Source of the DNA: Chrysomallon squamiferum
Lineage: Eukaryota > Mollusca > Gastropoda > Neomphalida > Peltospiridae
DNA: 64,000 nucleotides
Direction: 5' to 3'
Assembly (NCBI GenBank): GCA_012295275.1
Contig: CM022665.1
Span: forward strand, 27,112,946-27,176,945
Below the pieces are notes generated by a model. It did no database searches. It saw only the letters and a list, made by a program, of their open reading frames with translations, and was not told the origin of the DNA. Shown here in pieces: positions 33,001 to 47,800 of this stretch. Numbering within the stretch: the first letter of the stretch is position 1; every line of letters begins with the position of its first letter. The translations under genes were made by a program, and so were the position numbers.

Positions 33001-36000
33001 TTTTTTTTGCTTTATGTTTTAACGATGTTATATTATAACTAATCAAGTTATTTAGCTCTGAATTGGTATTATAGAATATTTTATGGCTAATTAAGTGAAC
33101 TATAAATAAAATAAATGTTAATGATTTTTAAATTACTATATAGTTTTAAACAGTAGTTGTTATTAACAAAATAAACCAGATATTGAATGTGATAAAATTA
33201 GGTTCTGAATATGTTAGCATACACACAAGAGTTAAATCATAATCAAACCAGGGTCGCTGTTCTGTACACCATGTTGTTTTACCTGTTTATAATATCGCAA
33301 AAGTGAAAGTTTTATATTTTAGGTAATCCAGGACATTGTTTAAAATTGTATATGCTTTTCATCATTATCTGTTAGTAATGTTTTGCTGTTTCAGATATGT
33401 GTCTTGAAAAGCGTGTTTTCTACCGGATGGTTTCTGGACTTCATACAAGTATCAATACTCACCTGTGTGCTAAATACTATACACCATGTAAGTAAATGTG
33501 TATGTATAGCTGTGTGTACTTATTATGTGGGTGATTATGAGGGTTTGTTTGTTTAAAAAGAAAAGAAATGTTTAAGCCAGGAAATTAGAAAATATATTGA
33601 ATATATAAAATATTAGCAGTTTTAGTAACACAGTTCGAAACAGTTTCATGAAAATTAATATTAAAATACAGATAAAAACAAAAAAGAAATGTCTTCAAAA
33701 GATACATTTTTATTGCCTTACATTTATTACCTTGTTGATGAATATATAGCTCTCTGAAGGAGTGTAAGCTTTTATCTAACATGAAAGATGAAGTTTAAAA
33801 ACATGAAAAATAAATGTTTTTGTAACATATCTATTAATCCTGTGACATCACAAAGTTCATGAATTATAAATAGAGAGACACTAACAATGAATGCAGTTAC
33901 ACATTATTTATTTATTGTTATTATTTATTTTATTTTTTTAGCATTGAATGGATTTGGAGAAGGTGTATGGGGTCCAAATATTAAGGAATTTAAAAGGCGT
34001 TTTGATCCAGAAACAACCAAAGGAGACGGTCCCCAGTGGCTGAAGAATCTCTATTTCACATATCTTGTAGAACTCCGAGCCATTGCCAAAGCAGCACCCT
34101 ATCTTCTTGAGGTAAAATTAAAAGGAGTTGGTTACATAGTTTATAAATGAATAAATATTATGCAAAAAAAACTAAACTTTTATATTTTTCTTTGCATTAG
34201 CAGAGAATAAAAATAAATGACTACCTCAAAATAAAACAGAATGTAATAAATTATTACTAAAGAGATCTAGCTATTAGCATTTTTTTTTTTTAATGAAATG
34301 TTTTATTTTTATTTTTATTTTATTTTATTTTTTTTATAATCAAAAGCATTGATGCTGAAATAAAACTGTGTAGATAAAAGCTGCATATGGTACCTAAAGT
34401 CAGAATTGTGTGCTAAATATCTTGGGGATGCAAGTAAAGTTTTAATTCAAAACAAGTCTTATAATTAATAATATAAAACTGAAAATATACATATATGGAA
34501 TAAAGATAAAACTGAGTTTGTAATTAATTTTACTTCTAGAAATTTTATTTAAAAAAAAAAAAGGAATCTAAACATTGAGTTGTTATTGAATTTTTAGGAA
34601 GAATTTTACACAGGAGATCCTGATGAAGATGCAGATGTCAAAAGAGGAGTTGCAGATCTTCTTAGTATTATCAAGTGAGTCAGTAGTTTGATCAGTTGAT
34701 AGGCAGTTAAGCCTGTATGGTTTTATTATTAATTTACTTCATAACCTCTTCATTGTTGCATTGGGTATACCAAGTGTACAGGACAAAAAAAAACATGATA
34801 CAATACTCAGAAATACTGAAATAACTCAGTGAATTGTGATGACTAAAGTGGTCACTACAGATACAGGGATGAAGCAGTTATTAAAGGTACTGGAGAGAAC
34901 AGTTAATGTTTAAATTTACAAATATTTTATTTATTTTGTATTTTTAAATATTTAAAAAACACTACAAGATTTCCCATTTACTAACAAGTTGATAGTTTTA
35001 TTTGTCTTTTCTGTTTTTAAACTGTTAATCAAAAATTTTAAAAATTAATTTTGTACATTTTATTTTATTTTGTAGTTCCTTTAACGATCATTTTGATGAA
35101 AGCAAATTATTCAAAGGAAATTCAAAAGAGGCTTTAAAATTAAAGGTTTGTATTACTTATCAATTTTTAGTGTAATAATTTTGCTAATGTTTGCAAGTTT
35201 AAAAATTACATATAGATGTTAACAGGTGTATCTTTTAACTGAAATTTAAACATTTTTGGTTTTATCATATCTTAAAACTGAAATGTTTTTTTGTCAGGAT
35301 GTTAAAAATGTTTTATGTATGAGGTACATTTTTAATTCTTTCACAGCAGTTAATAACTGCTCTATCACCTGTTTAGCAAAAACTATAAAATAAGATATTA
35401 ATGAAGCTTTTATATGTATGCATTTGCATGTATGTATATACCAACACACACATAAATACACACTTAACATAAGTACTAATACATTCATAATTTTTTTCTC
35501 TTAATTTTCAGGAAGAATTTAGAAATCATTTTAGAAATATTTCTCGCATTATGGATTGTGTTGGTTGTGACAAGTGCAAGCTCTGGGGGAAACTGCAGGT
35601 AACAAATACACATTGAAAAACTGAAAATTTGGTGAAAAAGAAATATGCATTTTAGGTATGGCAATGTTGCTTTTAATGGCCATATTCTGTCTGACTTAAT
35701 TATACCTGTCAGCAACCTTTTATCTGAATAGTGTTTATTTGTAAGTAAAATATTCATTAAATCGTTTTACATAACTTTTTAAACTGAACATAATTATACA
35801 AGTAATGCTATATTATTTTACTAATTATTTTATTTCTTTCTGTTTTTCAGGTTCATGGTATGGGCACTGCACTAAAAATTTTGTTTTCAGGAGACACAAT
35901 TGGTCCTCAGTCCACAGTGAATGCCAAGAGCAAGAAAACATTCCAGCTTACCAGAACAGAAATTGTGACACTATTTAATGCCTTTGGAAGGTAAACTGGA

Positions 36001-36484
36001 TATGTCCACATACACTCAGAACATGCACTTGTACATTTACACATAAACACACACACATTTGAACATTGACACCAGAGCCAGAATGATTCATATGATACTG
36101 TTTTTACTAATTTATATTCACTAATATAGGAAGAAATCTTAGACAGATTATCTTCATGATTGAAAATCTTTATCATGTTGAAGGATTGTATAGAAATCAT
36201 ATTCCAGTTTTAACTACAGCTATATAATACATGCAGAGACATTTATGGTTTGGGTTTCAGTTAGAAACGGCAGGATGTTTTTATGTTCCTGCAAACATAT
36301 GTCTTTAACATTTTAATTTTATAACTGTTTTTTTTTTTTTTTTTTTTACCTTTTTATTTCTTTTGGCTTAACCACTTTATCTTCTTGTCTAGATCTTGAA
36401 AAATAACTCACAAATTGATACTGTTTTTGCAGATTATCGAACAGCATCCACTTTCTGGAAGAATTTAGAGCCCTGATGAGTTGA
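24069..36484 (+). CDS. ERO1: Endoplasmic reticulum oxidoreductin 1
   Basis: FAD-dependent ER oxidase that reoxidises protein disulfide isomerase and passes electrons to oxygen. Exons: 24069-24191, 25737-25856, 27034-27117, 27404-27445, 27586-27659, 28299-28372, 29159-29279, 29718-29761, 31274-31288, 33395-33487, 33942-34111, 34598-34674, 35076-35145, 35512-35598, 35851-35990, 36433-36484; 461 residues in phase (human paralogues 467-468). A signal peptide ([18 protein letters not shown], cleavage near 25) is followed by CFC and DCSC cysteines. The outer shuttle pair is C97/C102 (RCALRDC), the FAD-side active site C385-VG-C388-DKC, and the FAD-binding block is [16 protein letters not shown]. 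The start is the first ATG after an in-frame TGA; a second ATG follows at once. No KDEL-type tail. Exon 9 is a 15-nt microexon. Exon 7 lies between the arms of a perfect inverted repeat. Sequence looks slightly closer to vertebrate ERO1B than ERO1A ([16 protein letters not shown]). Confidence 0.95.
24484..24730 (+). mobile_element. MULE transposase fragment, decayed
   Basis: In ERO1 intron 1. A frame reading [16 protein letters not shown], then [15 protein letters not shown], matches the catalytic DFE and the GCFFHLSQxxWR region of Mutator-like transposases. Just upstream, in another frame, [12 protein letters not shown] resembles the segment preceding that Asp, so a frameshift lies near 24535. 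Later sequence degenerates. Clearly non-functional. Confidence 0.65.
25926..26706. repeat. Possible terminal-inverted-repeat element in ERO1 intron 2
   Basis: The left end GTATGCACTTT and the complement of the right end GTGTGCACTTT match 10 of 11, and both are followed by TTGCCAAT or TTGGCCAAT a little further in. The left end is interrupted by poly-T. No clear target duplication seen. Speculative. Confidence 0.2.
29047..29133 (+). repeat. Left arm of 87-bp perfect inverted repeat
   Basis: Intron 6 of ERO1, ending 25 bp before exon 7. Identical over 87 bp to the reverse complement of 29592-29678. Includes the ATGCATGCA-type core TGTGCATGCATGTATGGG. Confidence 0.97.
29592..29678 (-). repeat. 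Right arm of 87-bp perfect inverted repeat
   Basis: Intron 7 of ERO1, ending 39 bp before exon 8. Pairs base for base with 29047-29133, leaving a 458-bp loop that holds exon 7. Confidence 0.97.
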
Positions 36485-37131
36485 TGGGAAAGAATGTAGT
36501 GAAGTTTATAAATGAAGGATTTTTGCGGGTCACGAATTTTGCTTCACTAACTGTTATGAGAAAAAAAACGACCAACCAATGATGCATGTAATTTATTGAA
36601 TGTTTTACCTACATTATTTTTATTTCAAAAATCAAAACTACTTATCCACTTACAAATGCAAGCTGCAGCAAACCTACAGAAAAAAAAAAAAAAAAAAAAA
36701 AAGAAAAAGAAACTGCCAAATTACAAATTTATTTCTTTATTTTATTTTTTGCCCATTATATGTGATATATTAATTGATCAGATTATGTACAAAAATGTGG
36801 AGAGGATTAAAAATGAAAACAAAAGCAGCACAGATAATGAGCTTTTGGTATCAAGTCATTCTTCTTATTTATGTGGATCACTTTCTTTTCATTTCAACAG
36901 AAATCAAACTAGTTTATTGGTAAAGTTTCAATTTTTCTGCTTTATGGTTCAGGGGCCAGGATTACATTATGTAAAAAACATATAGCACTTTTTATTTTTA
37001 TTATTATTTATTTCTTGTCGTGGCACTAAGTGATCTGAGTGAATCAAATTTTTAATTGACAGATCTGTATATGTTGAACTTTAAATCTGATTCTTATTTC
37101 AAACCCATGACAATGAAAAATATCCTTTACC

Positions 37132-37137
37132 AATAAA
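37132..37137 (+). other. Polyadenylation signal AATAAA of ERO1
   Basis: First AATAAA after the ERO1 stop codon, giving a 3' UTR of about 0.65 kb. Further candidates downstream (for example near 38783) could give longer forms. Confidence 0.4.
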
Positions 37138-37561
37138 AATTAATCCAAAATAGCATTGAGGACAAATATTAATAATTTTTAATTTTTTTTTATAGATTTT
37201 CTAAAATTGTTTTAATGGTCTTGTTGACATATTTTGTTGTTGTGTAAAGTTTTTTGTTAGGTCTGACTTGATTTGTGTCTTTTGTTTTACCATATGTTTT
37301 GTTTGCTCTGACTTTCTGCATTGTTGATCTCATTCATCAAACAGTGATAGGAACATCAATTATTCTGAAATTGCAGAGAGGCCACAAAGCCCCTTTTTTG
37401 TACAAATATAAATTATTTATTAACCTCCCATCATCTGTGGCAGATATTTATATTAAATAGGCTGCATCACTTTAAGATCATATCCACTTCATTATCTGGT
37501 AAATGGCTCATCGCTGTTTTTTGGTGTGGATAAACATCTTTTGTTGGTTTATACACTCATA

Positions 37562-37871
37562 CAGAGGTTTTCAGACTGGTACTGGTACCCCTGACAGAAT
37601 TCTTTAATGGCAGATGGAAAAAGTGAAAACAGTATTTGTACAGAAGCCACTTAAAGAATGATAATCGCCTGATCCTCAGAATTTTTTAGTTTTTTTGCAA
37701 AAAATTTAATATTGCATTATATCTTATACAATTATGGCACTGTGCACATTTCACTCAAATATTAACTAACCATACTGAAGCTTCTCTGCCATAACATTTG
37801 GAAAGGTGTAAACATCAACGAAATACTTTCTCCTAGGAGTAAATTTGGAAAACAAAGTTTGAAAACCTCTG
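37562..37871. mobile_element. hAT-type MITE, non-autonomous
   Basis: 310 bp bounded by inverted ends: left CAGAGGTTTTCAGACT, right complement CAGAGGTTTTCAAACT (15 of 16). These closely match the CAGNGGTTCTCAAACT ends typical of hAT elements. The interior has no transposase frame. The 8-bp flanks (CACTCATA and TTCAGATG) do not match well, so the target duplication has decayed or the ends are slightly off. Confidence 0.6.
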
Positions 37872-40800
37872 TTCAGATGTATAGGGACTTTGTGACTACT
37901 GTGTCAACAGTTTCAGATGTAGATAAATAATATGCCTCTCTATATTACATTCCATTTTATGGGTCATATCATCTAACATCTGTTATCTAACAGGTAACCA
38001 TGTTTCACTGTTTAAAGCAAGACTAAATGTTAAATTTTAATTTTAATTTTTTCTTCATTGACAATGAATCACTAATTTAGTGTATATTTGAAAACAAAAT
38101 TATTTTAATTTTACATCATTTATAGAAGTATTTCTGCCTTTTGCTTTGTTCTTTGAAGTAGTGGTTCTTGTTCTGTCTGATGCAAAGTATTACTTTATGT
38201 GCTGTTCATTGAAGTACGGTAACATGCTTTGTAGTGTGAAATTTGTGCTCTGTGCTGTATTCGGTGAAGAACAGTTTTTGAAGAGTCAAGTCAAACACAA
38301 ATTGTTTTTCAGTAAACGGTTTTAGTCTTATTTATTATTATTGGTGCAATAGATGTTTTAGTGGAAGTGGGTTTCGGGTTAGGGTTAAGGTGTGATAATT
38401 GAATATACAATGTATTTCTTTTTATATAAAATAATTTATTGAAAAATACAAATTATTATTACTAGTATCCAAAGCATGTTAATGTTTAAAGTATTTTTTA
38501 TTATTTATTTATTTATTTATTGTTATTTTGGGGGGATTTTTTTTATTTGTATTGTTTTTTTTGTTCATAGTACATGGACAGATGGTCTCATGTGTGTAAT
38601 CGATTTATGTGTCACATGAAAACAAATTGTAAATATTATTAATGTTCAGTGTTTGCAGCAATAGATATTGTAACAGTTTATATATATATATATTGTTTTT
38701 AAACTGTAGCAGTGAAACTTCATCTTTGTTAAATACTTGAAAAATGTTCTATAACTGAAAAACTTTTTCACTGCTGGAAATTAAATAAATATGTAATAAT
38801 AAAAAAATAAATAATAATACAATATAGAAATAAGAAACCTACTTAGCTTTAAATGCTTTTAAAGTAAAATATATTTATCCATCAATACAGCTTTAAATAT
38901 AATTTTGTTATTCATTGTTACTTAATTTAAACATTTCTCAGCAAATCACATGAACAAAAATACTTGGAGGATTATAAGCAATCTTTAACTTATTTTAATA
39001 ATGGTATCACAGAGATCATTATTATTTTCTTATTATTGTTGTTATTATTTTTATTATTATTTTTGATACTAGGGCAAGCTAGAATTGTTAAAATAACGAC
39101 TTAATTATCATTGTATCAGGTACTAGCAATATCAAAAACAAGATATGTGTGTATTTGGGTTATTAAATTACAATTAATGTAAAAAAAAAGATAAAGGTTA
39201 TATATATATGTATGTATGTATGTGTATATATATATATATAGATATATAATCAATCTCTGTGTGTCTGTGCTATGTAATGTGTGAATGTATATTTTAAATG
39301 CTAAAGTTTAAATCATAGTGAATTGCATATGTTGTTGTTATGCCTTCTTGTGATAATTTCAACCCTTGTTGCATTATAGTTGTTGAAATTAATATTCATA
39401 GTTAGCTTTTTATACTGGTAAATACTTAGTTATTCCTTGTGCATTTTCTGGGTGTTTTTTTTTTTTTTTTTTAAATTGTTTTTTTTTTTTTTTTTTTTAC
39501 TAATAATGAAATTTGTTACTTCTAACACATTTGTCAGATAGGATTAATTTGGAAATTTTTAGCAGTTACCAAAGATTTTCCATAATCATCAGTGTTCCTC
39601 ACCCCATTAAAATAAAGTAATAAATTTCGAAATCCATAACATCCAATGATAGCTTCATACATTTTAAATCTGAATTATTTCAGATTCTTTTAATTTTTTA
39701 ATGTTTAATTTTTTTTTTTTTTTTTTACGTCTGAACTGAGACAGTCCCAAAAATAATTACCATTTATGAAGACAATACACACATTAAAATTCTAAATTAT
39801 ATTAGTCTTGGATCAAAAGATTATGTAGTGGTATAATAAAAACTGGTTTAACAATTAAATTCATGTGTTCACATTTGTAAAATGTAAATATTTCAGTTAT
39901 AAAATAAATAAATATCTTTTTGGGTGGGTTTCCTGCATATGTTGTAAATGAAGCATAAAAAATAGATTTCTAGTAATAATGAACTCTCCACATTAACAAA
40001 TTTAGAAATAACTGTGATTATCCTTTACACTTTTTTTTCTGTTATATTTTCTAATGTTCACTGTTGTCATTTTGTACTTATGTTTGCCATCTGTTTTCTT
40101 CTCCTTTGTTTCAGTTCAGGTCACACTCTGTTACAATGTACTTATTAACCTTATACACACTATGCTTTTGTTTCTGTGTACTTTTTAAATGTTAACGGTC
40201 ATATCTGGCCTCATTGTTTTGAGAATTGACTTTTCTTTTCTTGTCAGCAATTACTAAGATAAAGACATGAGGAGAAACTAGGAAGCAAAAATTTCCCAAA
40301 ACCTCACAGAGTGGAACATTATATATGGGAAAGTTTAATATGGGGGAAACTGAAAGATTTGGAATATTAATTTTAAATTTGATAGAAATCATGCTAAAAT
40401 TTATCTTTTTTGTATTTCTGTTAAAATACTGTAATTCAGTATTTAAAAAAAGAAAAGAAATATAAATATACACATTAGGGCTAAGACGTCTAATATCTGC
40501 TCAAGTATTTAAGATGTTCAGAATACACTTGAACTATCATGTTATGAATTTGTAATGTTGAATGAATGTATATTATTAACATCATGATAGTGCAGCATGT
40601 TACAAAACTTTAAAAAAACATTGTAAATACACTGCAGTAACACTGAAAAGAACTTAAAATTTCTGAAACTAACCAAAGCTGTTGGACTACTACTTAAAAT
40701 AGCAAATGTTCATAATTAATTTTTTTATCGTTCTTTTTTTAATTAGCAATAATAACCTAGAAATTTTTACTGTTCTGGTATTAATCTTTGGCAGCTGGGT

Positions 40801-43800
40801 TGTCAAATAGTTTGTAAGATTCTTGTCTGGTTTCATACTGTTCACTGGGTGGAAAGTTGAAGAAACCCAGGGTCAGTGCTAAATCAATGCTCTCTTCCTG
40901 TTGAGAATGTTGACACAGTAATATATGTTTTAATATCAACTGTTTTTCGAAGCAGGAGAAGAAGACTGCTACAGAATGAATTGCATTCCATTTCTTTTAT
41001 TTCTTTTTTTTCTTTTTTCCAAAGACATTTACTTTTCATATATATTACACCCTTGTCAATTTTTTTACAAGAAAAAGTTGCTTTTTTTTTTTTTAAATTG
41101 TTTTTCTCATTTCTTGTAGCTATTTACTTCCCTCCCTATAGATACCAGTGTGAACTTCAGTAAAATATATATGACATTTCTTTAAATAGCAAAAAAAAAT
41201 ATAATATAAAACTTCAGCATATTTATAACATATCAGTAGTATTTTGTATTCTTATTTTTCCTATTTTGTTTAGTGTTTACCAGTTTCTATTTCAGTAGAT
41301 ATAATATAAATTATATTAGTTACAATGTGTCTGTACTAGAGCATTACATGTCAAGCATGTTACGAGACAATTTTACTGATAGGAAACATGGATGTCTGAT
41401 TCTGTATATAATACTATAATATGCAATTCTGATATTAGTATCTGAAGATTAGAACTGTTTATAAATTTCACTCTTCATTTTCAAAAAGGGTCAACCATTT
41501 CAGCATATTCACCATAAAACAACATTGGTTGTGGGGTTTATGTTAGTTTGCTTGAAAGTTGCTGTTTTTAATGTTAGTACATTTTAAAGCTTGATAAAAG
41601 CAATAATTACTTTAAATAATTTTTTTTTTTAAGTTAAAAAAAAAATAAACTAAAATATATATGTATAAAGAAACCAAAGGATTTTTCTTTTCTCTATTTT
41701 TTTTTTTTTTTTTTTTTTTTTGGTTATGGTTAAATTATGAGATGAATTTTTTTATGACACACATTCAAAATGTTCAACTTGTTTGGCATTAAATGTTGTT
41801 TACTCTCTGCTTTTAATATTTATAATACATGTTTATTCACTTTTCCACTTATTATTTCTTGAATGTTTATAGAGTTGTATGTTTATACTAGTGCCTGTTG
41901 TTCTCTCCACAGAACAACCCAATCTACTGGTCAGACCGTCTGAAGTTGGGTATCTTCTTCTTAACAAATATGCCATGCTTCGGCATTTTATTTCAGCTCC
42001 TGTTTTCTTTCTTTCTCTGTACTATTTTGTTTACATGGTTAAGAAAATAAAATATTTTCTTGAATGTTTTTAATTGCTTTTTTTTTCACCATCGTTGTCA
42101 TCATTGGGTTGAAGTGAGTAAGTATGTAACTTTACTCTTGAAAAACTAAGGAAACATGGTCTGTTAAGGCCAAGTCTCTGTATTTTCTAGAAATGGAGAG
42201 CTGTATTATCCTAACTTGATCAATGAAAAGTAGTTATAGGTATAATAATTCAAGTTTCAATGAGTAACAATATTACATAAATTTTAATTCTTCCTAACAA
42301 ATCATTAAACATTTATTTGTTGTTGTTAAAGCTAAGGTATAACATTTAAGAATATTATCAATCTTTTGTATCACTTTATGAATAACGTAGACATTTACAG
42401 CAGGAATAACAATCCATCGTTTATGAGCATAAAATAAAACGATGTTATCCTTTATATCAAAATAGTTGAGCAAAAGGGCGTTAATCTAGTTTTCATTTTG
42501 ATGCAAGAGATGTAATAAATAATAAAATCTAAATTTATGTTTAAATATTTACAATTACAAGTCTGTCCTAGTATAATTCCTAATTATCTTCCTTCAAGTT
42601 AATACACTTTAAAGTATAGATCTGATGCTTATGTCACATAATTGCAGATACACTGTAAATATATCAGATGTTAAGAAGTATGTGTGTAAATAATTAGTTT
42701 CTTTCTCATTACAAAATACTTAAAATGGATTTCCATCACAAACAAAAATACTACTGTATTGCTACATTAACAAATAATCAGTTAAACATTTTCTTTCTTA
42801 ACAGATGAATATTAGTAAAATAACAAAGTAACAAACATGCAATCACAGATTTATTCACTCAAAGATACAAAGTCATGGCTTCACATTTAATAGCACTAAT
42901 CAGTAACATTTTTTGAAATGGGATATTAAAAAAAGAAAGGGGCTCTCCCTAAACACAAAACTGCCAAAGAAAATTAGTTCAGCACACATTTATACGCTTT
43001 ATTGAAATACAGAGCATTGTGCATTTAAAAAATACTGATCAAGGCAGTGAAAAAATAGATTTAATGTCGGGATGTGATTAAAAAATGACCAGCATGCACA
43101 TATTAATACAAAATACCAATATAAAATATCTAAGAAATCTTGCAGAAATTACTAGAAAATGTTTCCAACATAAAATGTTAGCATATAAAATTTAAAGTAT
43201 TTAAGTACAACTTTGAATTGGAAAAAAAATTAATAGAAAAGAAAAAATGTAAATTAAAAAAGAAAAAAGTACAAACAAAAATGAATAAATAAATAATTAG
43301 TATTTAATTAAAAAGGTTAAAATTAAAGCATTTGATTCCTTGTTACATATAAAAGAATATTTTGGTAGTGTAGCAAATACTATTTTGTTCAAACAGCAAT
43401 TTTCTTGGTCAGTTAAGTTATGGATATGAACAAAAACAAAAATATTTTTTGAATATTATAAAGTTCATGATTTGTTTTTAACTAAATTGAAATATAAAAA
43501 AAAAAAAAAAAACCCTTCCAAGACCTGGATAATATGTTGTTGTTTTTTGTTTTATTTATTGTTTTATAATATTTAATATGTTTACAATTTCCATATATTT
43601 ATTGTTTTTGTTTCCCTTTTCCATCAATTTTTTAAAAAGTATTTAAATTTTATTAGCATCAGAAAAAAAGAAAAAAAGAAGAGAAAATGTCTTTTCCATT
43701 CTTTGACTTAGAAACTACACTGGAAATGATCTAAATATTTCAAAATTAAACATCACATTATTTGTTTTATTTTAAATGCAATATGGTAATAAATATGGTA

Positions 43801-44734
43801 CAAACATGATTAAACCATTTGGTTTTCCAATGATGCAAATACATCTAGGATTTGTTATTACAAAATATTATTACTTACAGCAGAATTTAGTTTTGAATAA
43901 TACAATATAGCCAAATATTAAAATATAAAAATTAATTTTCACAACACAATATTTGAGCATGACACAACTACTTTACAATATTTTTTTTTAATCAAAATAA
44001 TATTTGTTTAACAGACTGCTTTAAGATAAGGATATTGGATAACAATAATGTTCATATTTAGCACAATACTAAAATAGAAATTACAAAATTGCTACAGTAA
44101 GAAAAACAGGTTAGATGACAACAGGATTATTTTTATTTTTTTAAATACAACACAGTATTTTTAAAAGTATGATAATATATTTAATATTATACAAAATAGT
44201 CTCACTTTGTGATGAAGATTTAATGACATTGGACACAATATTTAGAATAATATTTGTTCTGGAATGTTGTTAAAAATTTATTTATTCAAGTAAAGAGACA
44301 TAGAAATAGGATTAAAAACTATTTTCAGATAAAGATTTGGACTTGTGATAAAATCTAAATACATTCTGGATGTTAGTCCATGTATGGCTTCATTTGTTGA
44401 GCACAGTACTAGCATAATATGGGAAACACTTCCTGATAAAAAAAATTATTTGACACAGATGTAGTATTTAGTACAATGTGAAATAGTACAAGGGAAAAAG
44501 GAAACAAGTTTCATTTAAGGATGGTAGGTCACAACAGTACTTTGTATGTTGTTGTATACCAAATTACGTTAAAACAACTACTTCAAGACAAAAATATTTG
44601 ATAACTGTATATAGCCTTTATAGGGTAATATATATATGATAAAAAATTTAAAAAGTATAAAACAATACTATGTGTATTTTCTGATAAAGATGTTACATGT
44701 TTATATGCCTGTTTATCTGATATTGGCAGTAGTA

Positions 44735-44815
44735 AAATAATAATAATAATAATAATAATAAAAATAATAATAATAATAATATTAATAATATTAATAATAA
44801 TAATGATAATAATCA
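44735..44815. repeat. AAT-type microsatellite, interrupted
   Basis: About 80 bp of AAT/ATA repeats with single-base interruptions in the gene-free interval. Confidence 0.9.
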
Positions 44816-47800
44816 TAAACAAAATAAATAAATAATAAAAATGTGAAAAATATTTGAATAATGTATTTGATTTTCAATATATTTTAGAAGGCTGCCTGTG
44901 TTTGGTTATTAAATATACATGTATATAATATTTTCAACTTTCAGAAATCATATAAAATGTGTATAAAAGATAAAAAGATTTCTATTTAAAAAAAAAAAAA
45001 AAAAAAATTGTTTTACCTCTGTGGTTTCTATTAAGGATGAGTCTAATATCTGGTTAGATCATTATAAAGTTGATGAATCAATTTGAATATTAAATAACTT
45101 ACTATTATTAATGTCTGGAAAGACAATGAACCATCAATTTGCATCCTAAATATATTTAAAGCAATCAAAATACATTGTTTATAATAAGTTAATGGTAACA
45201 ACATTTACAATGCCTGTATCAAAGATAAAACAAACAATTTTTAGGTTAAATATTTTCCTGATATAAGCTTAATAAGAAAGTTTTAAACAAAATTTTAATG
45301 TTACATTATTGCAATAATAATGAATAACAGAAATATAAAGCTTACTTTAGCACTACTAATATAGTAATGAGTTAAAGTAAACTATTCAACAACAACAACT
45401 AAATTTTTACTACCAATATTAAATGTATTCAGGTGTCCATAAACTAATATGTATTCACTGAATTGAAAATTTTATAAATTAAAAAAACACATATCTTGAA
45501 AACATTTACATTTTTCCTTTCAAATTTACAGATTAAAAGATGATTATTATAATTAAATATATATAAATTGTGCTTTCAGTACCCCTGAAGCAAAGAGAGT
45601 GTTTGTTAAAAAATGAATACAAAGGGTAGAAAAGATTGGAAATAACAGTAAAAAAAATATAATTATGTTATTTCTTTACAAAGAAGCCATGCCACAGAAT
45701 GCAGTTATGTTCATCTCATACAGGTATCAGTGAAATACTACAAATAATAGCTATACCACCACTTACAAATAGGGTAAAAAAAAGGGTAAGTATATTTAAA
45801 TATTAACCAATGACTGTGAATTATCACAAAAGAAATTATGTCATTATCCTAACTAAATGTGTGTACAATTTATATTCCATGACTTCACATTATAACACAC
45901 ATTTTAACCAAATGGCAGTTACGATAAATATGGAAAAGCTCTATACATCTTTATATTTTCACAGCCAATATATATAGTTTATTGACATTTCAATATTGTA
46001 GAATATTGATTTACAAATAAATCTAAATTAACACTAAAGACATGATACAAAGTTCAGTTTTCAATAATTAAAAATTAAAAATTAAAATATATAAATAAAT
46101 AAATAATAACAATAATATTAATAATAATGATAATAACGATAATAATAATATATAAATAATAATAACAATAACAATAAACATAATAAACTAAATAATTAAA
46201 AAAGAAAGACAATCCAATCCCCTGAAGTAAAACAACAAAAAAAAAAAAAAAAAAAATGAAAAACCAAGAAGCAACAGCACACAAGCACTTATGTAACACC
46301 CAAACACAACAGTAAATTTTTGTTTTCTTTCATGGAATGAGAAAGTTTTTCATTTTACAAAATACATACATTTCTAAATTTTATATCAGATAAATATTTT
46401 AAACACAATTACAGAAAGCCACAGGAATAATTTTGTTAATTATTAAGTTTTAATTTTAAATTTAATCTAATCATGACAAGTTAGCACCATATGTTAATGC
46501 TACTTACAGATGTTAATGGATATTTGTATAATGTGCATTTGTGTGATTGGCAGTTATATATAAAATATCATAATATTTTTTTTTTTAAATTAAAAAAAAA
46601 ACCCTCCAACAATCCCCTCCCAACAACACTAAGGCTGATTGGTGATACATCTACATTTGTAAAAACTATTATCTTTTTTATTCAGAGTGTCAGATACGAA
46701 TGTGCAAGTTTTTATTTACACACAGACACATACACATGCACATATATGCTTACACAAACTTAAACACAGAAAGCTATTCTCTATTCTAATTTTAAATCTT
46801 TATGCAAATTATGTATTGATGACTAGGCATCTTATAGGAACTGACATTATAAAGTAGGTTATCTAAATTAAAATATTAACAAATTTCTAAAAACTAAAAA
46901 GTCATATAATCATTATCAGCTTCAGCATTTTCAGGTGCACACTAAGCATATAAATATTTCTGTGGATGTGCATTATAGCAGCTGTAATTCAAGACATAAA
47001 ATATTCTGGGTATGTTTGGTGGCATGCTTTAGTAGCATATTTTATCAGCCTTAGAGTTTATTTTTTCTAAAAAAAAAAAAAAAACTCACCTTTGTGACAA
47101 TATAGTTAAAACATTAAATATTAAAAAGGAAAATAATTTGACTTAATCTTATCTTCTTTCTCACTTTTAAATAAATAAATAAATAAATAAAAATGTATTT
47201 GTGAAATGTTTGAAAAGCAATATACTTAATTTTTAAATTACTAAAAAAATAAATATTCAAATTTGTTTCTTTTTTCTTAAAAGTGGAATGTGCTTTTGCC
47301 ACCAAAAATTTCACTTCAAACTTATAAAAAAAGTATTCAGAAAAAATAACTGCATATGCTTAACATTTTAATGGAATGTTCAAATGCCAAAACACTGATT
47401 TCAATAGAAAAAGCAATGCTGTTGTCAGTATGCTGATTCAAATCAAGCTTAATTAATAATAATAATTAAAAATTTTTTTTTAAAAAAATTAAAAATCTAT
47501 AAAATCCTAATATGATTATTAATTTGATGATAAACATTCACTGAAAACACATCAATATAAAATATATATTCCAGAGAAAGGCATAAAAAAGAAAGAAAGC
47601 AAAACAAAAATATGAATTGAAATGCTACAACTACATCTACATCTACTACTATAACTATTCTTACTATTGTCTGTTATGAAAATTATTAATTTGTTCTAAT
47701 AACTGGCTATAGATTTTTGGTGATATTATACCGGATGGATTTATTTAGATACTGTTTCATGATCATTCAAATAAAAATTATAATTTACAGTAGACAAAAT

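Noticed and set aside
36596-36985. 129-residue plus-strand frame after the ERO1 stop
   Set aside because: Contains a poly-Lys run from a poly-A tract and no family features; lies in the ERO1 3' UTR.
38371-38390. Telomere-like GGGTTAGGGTTAAGG
   Set aside because: Only about two units; too short to be an interstitial telomere array.
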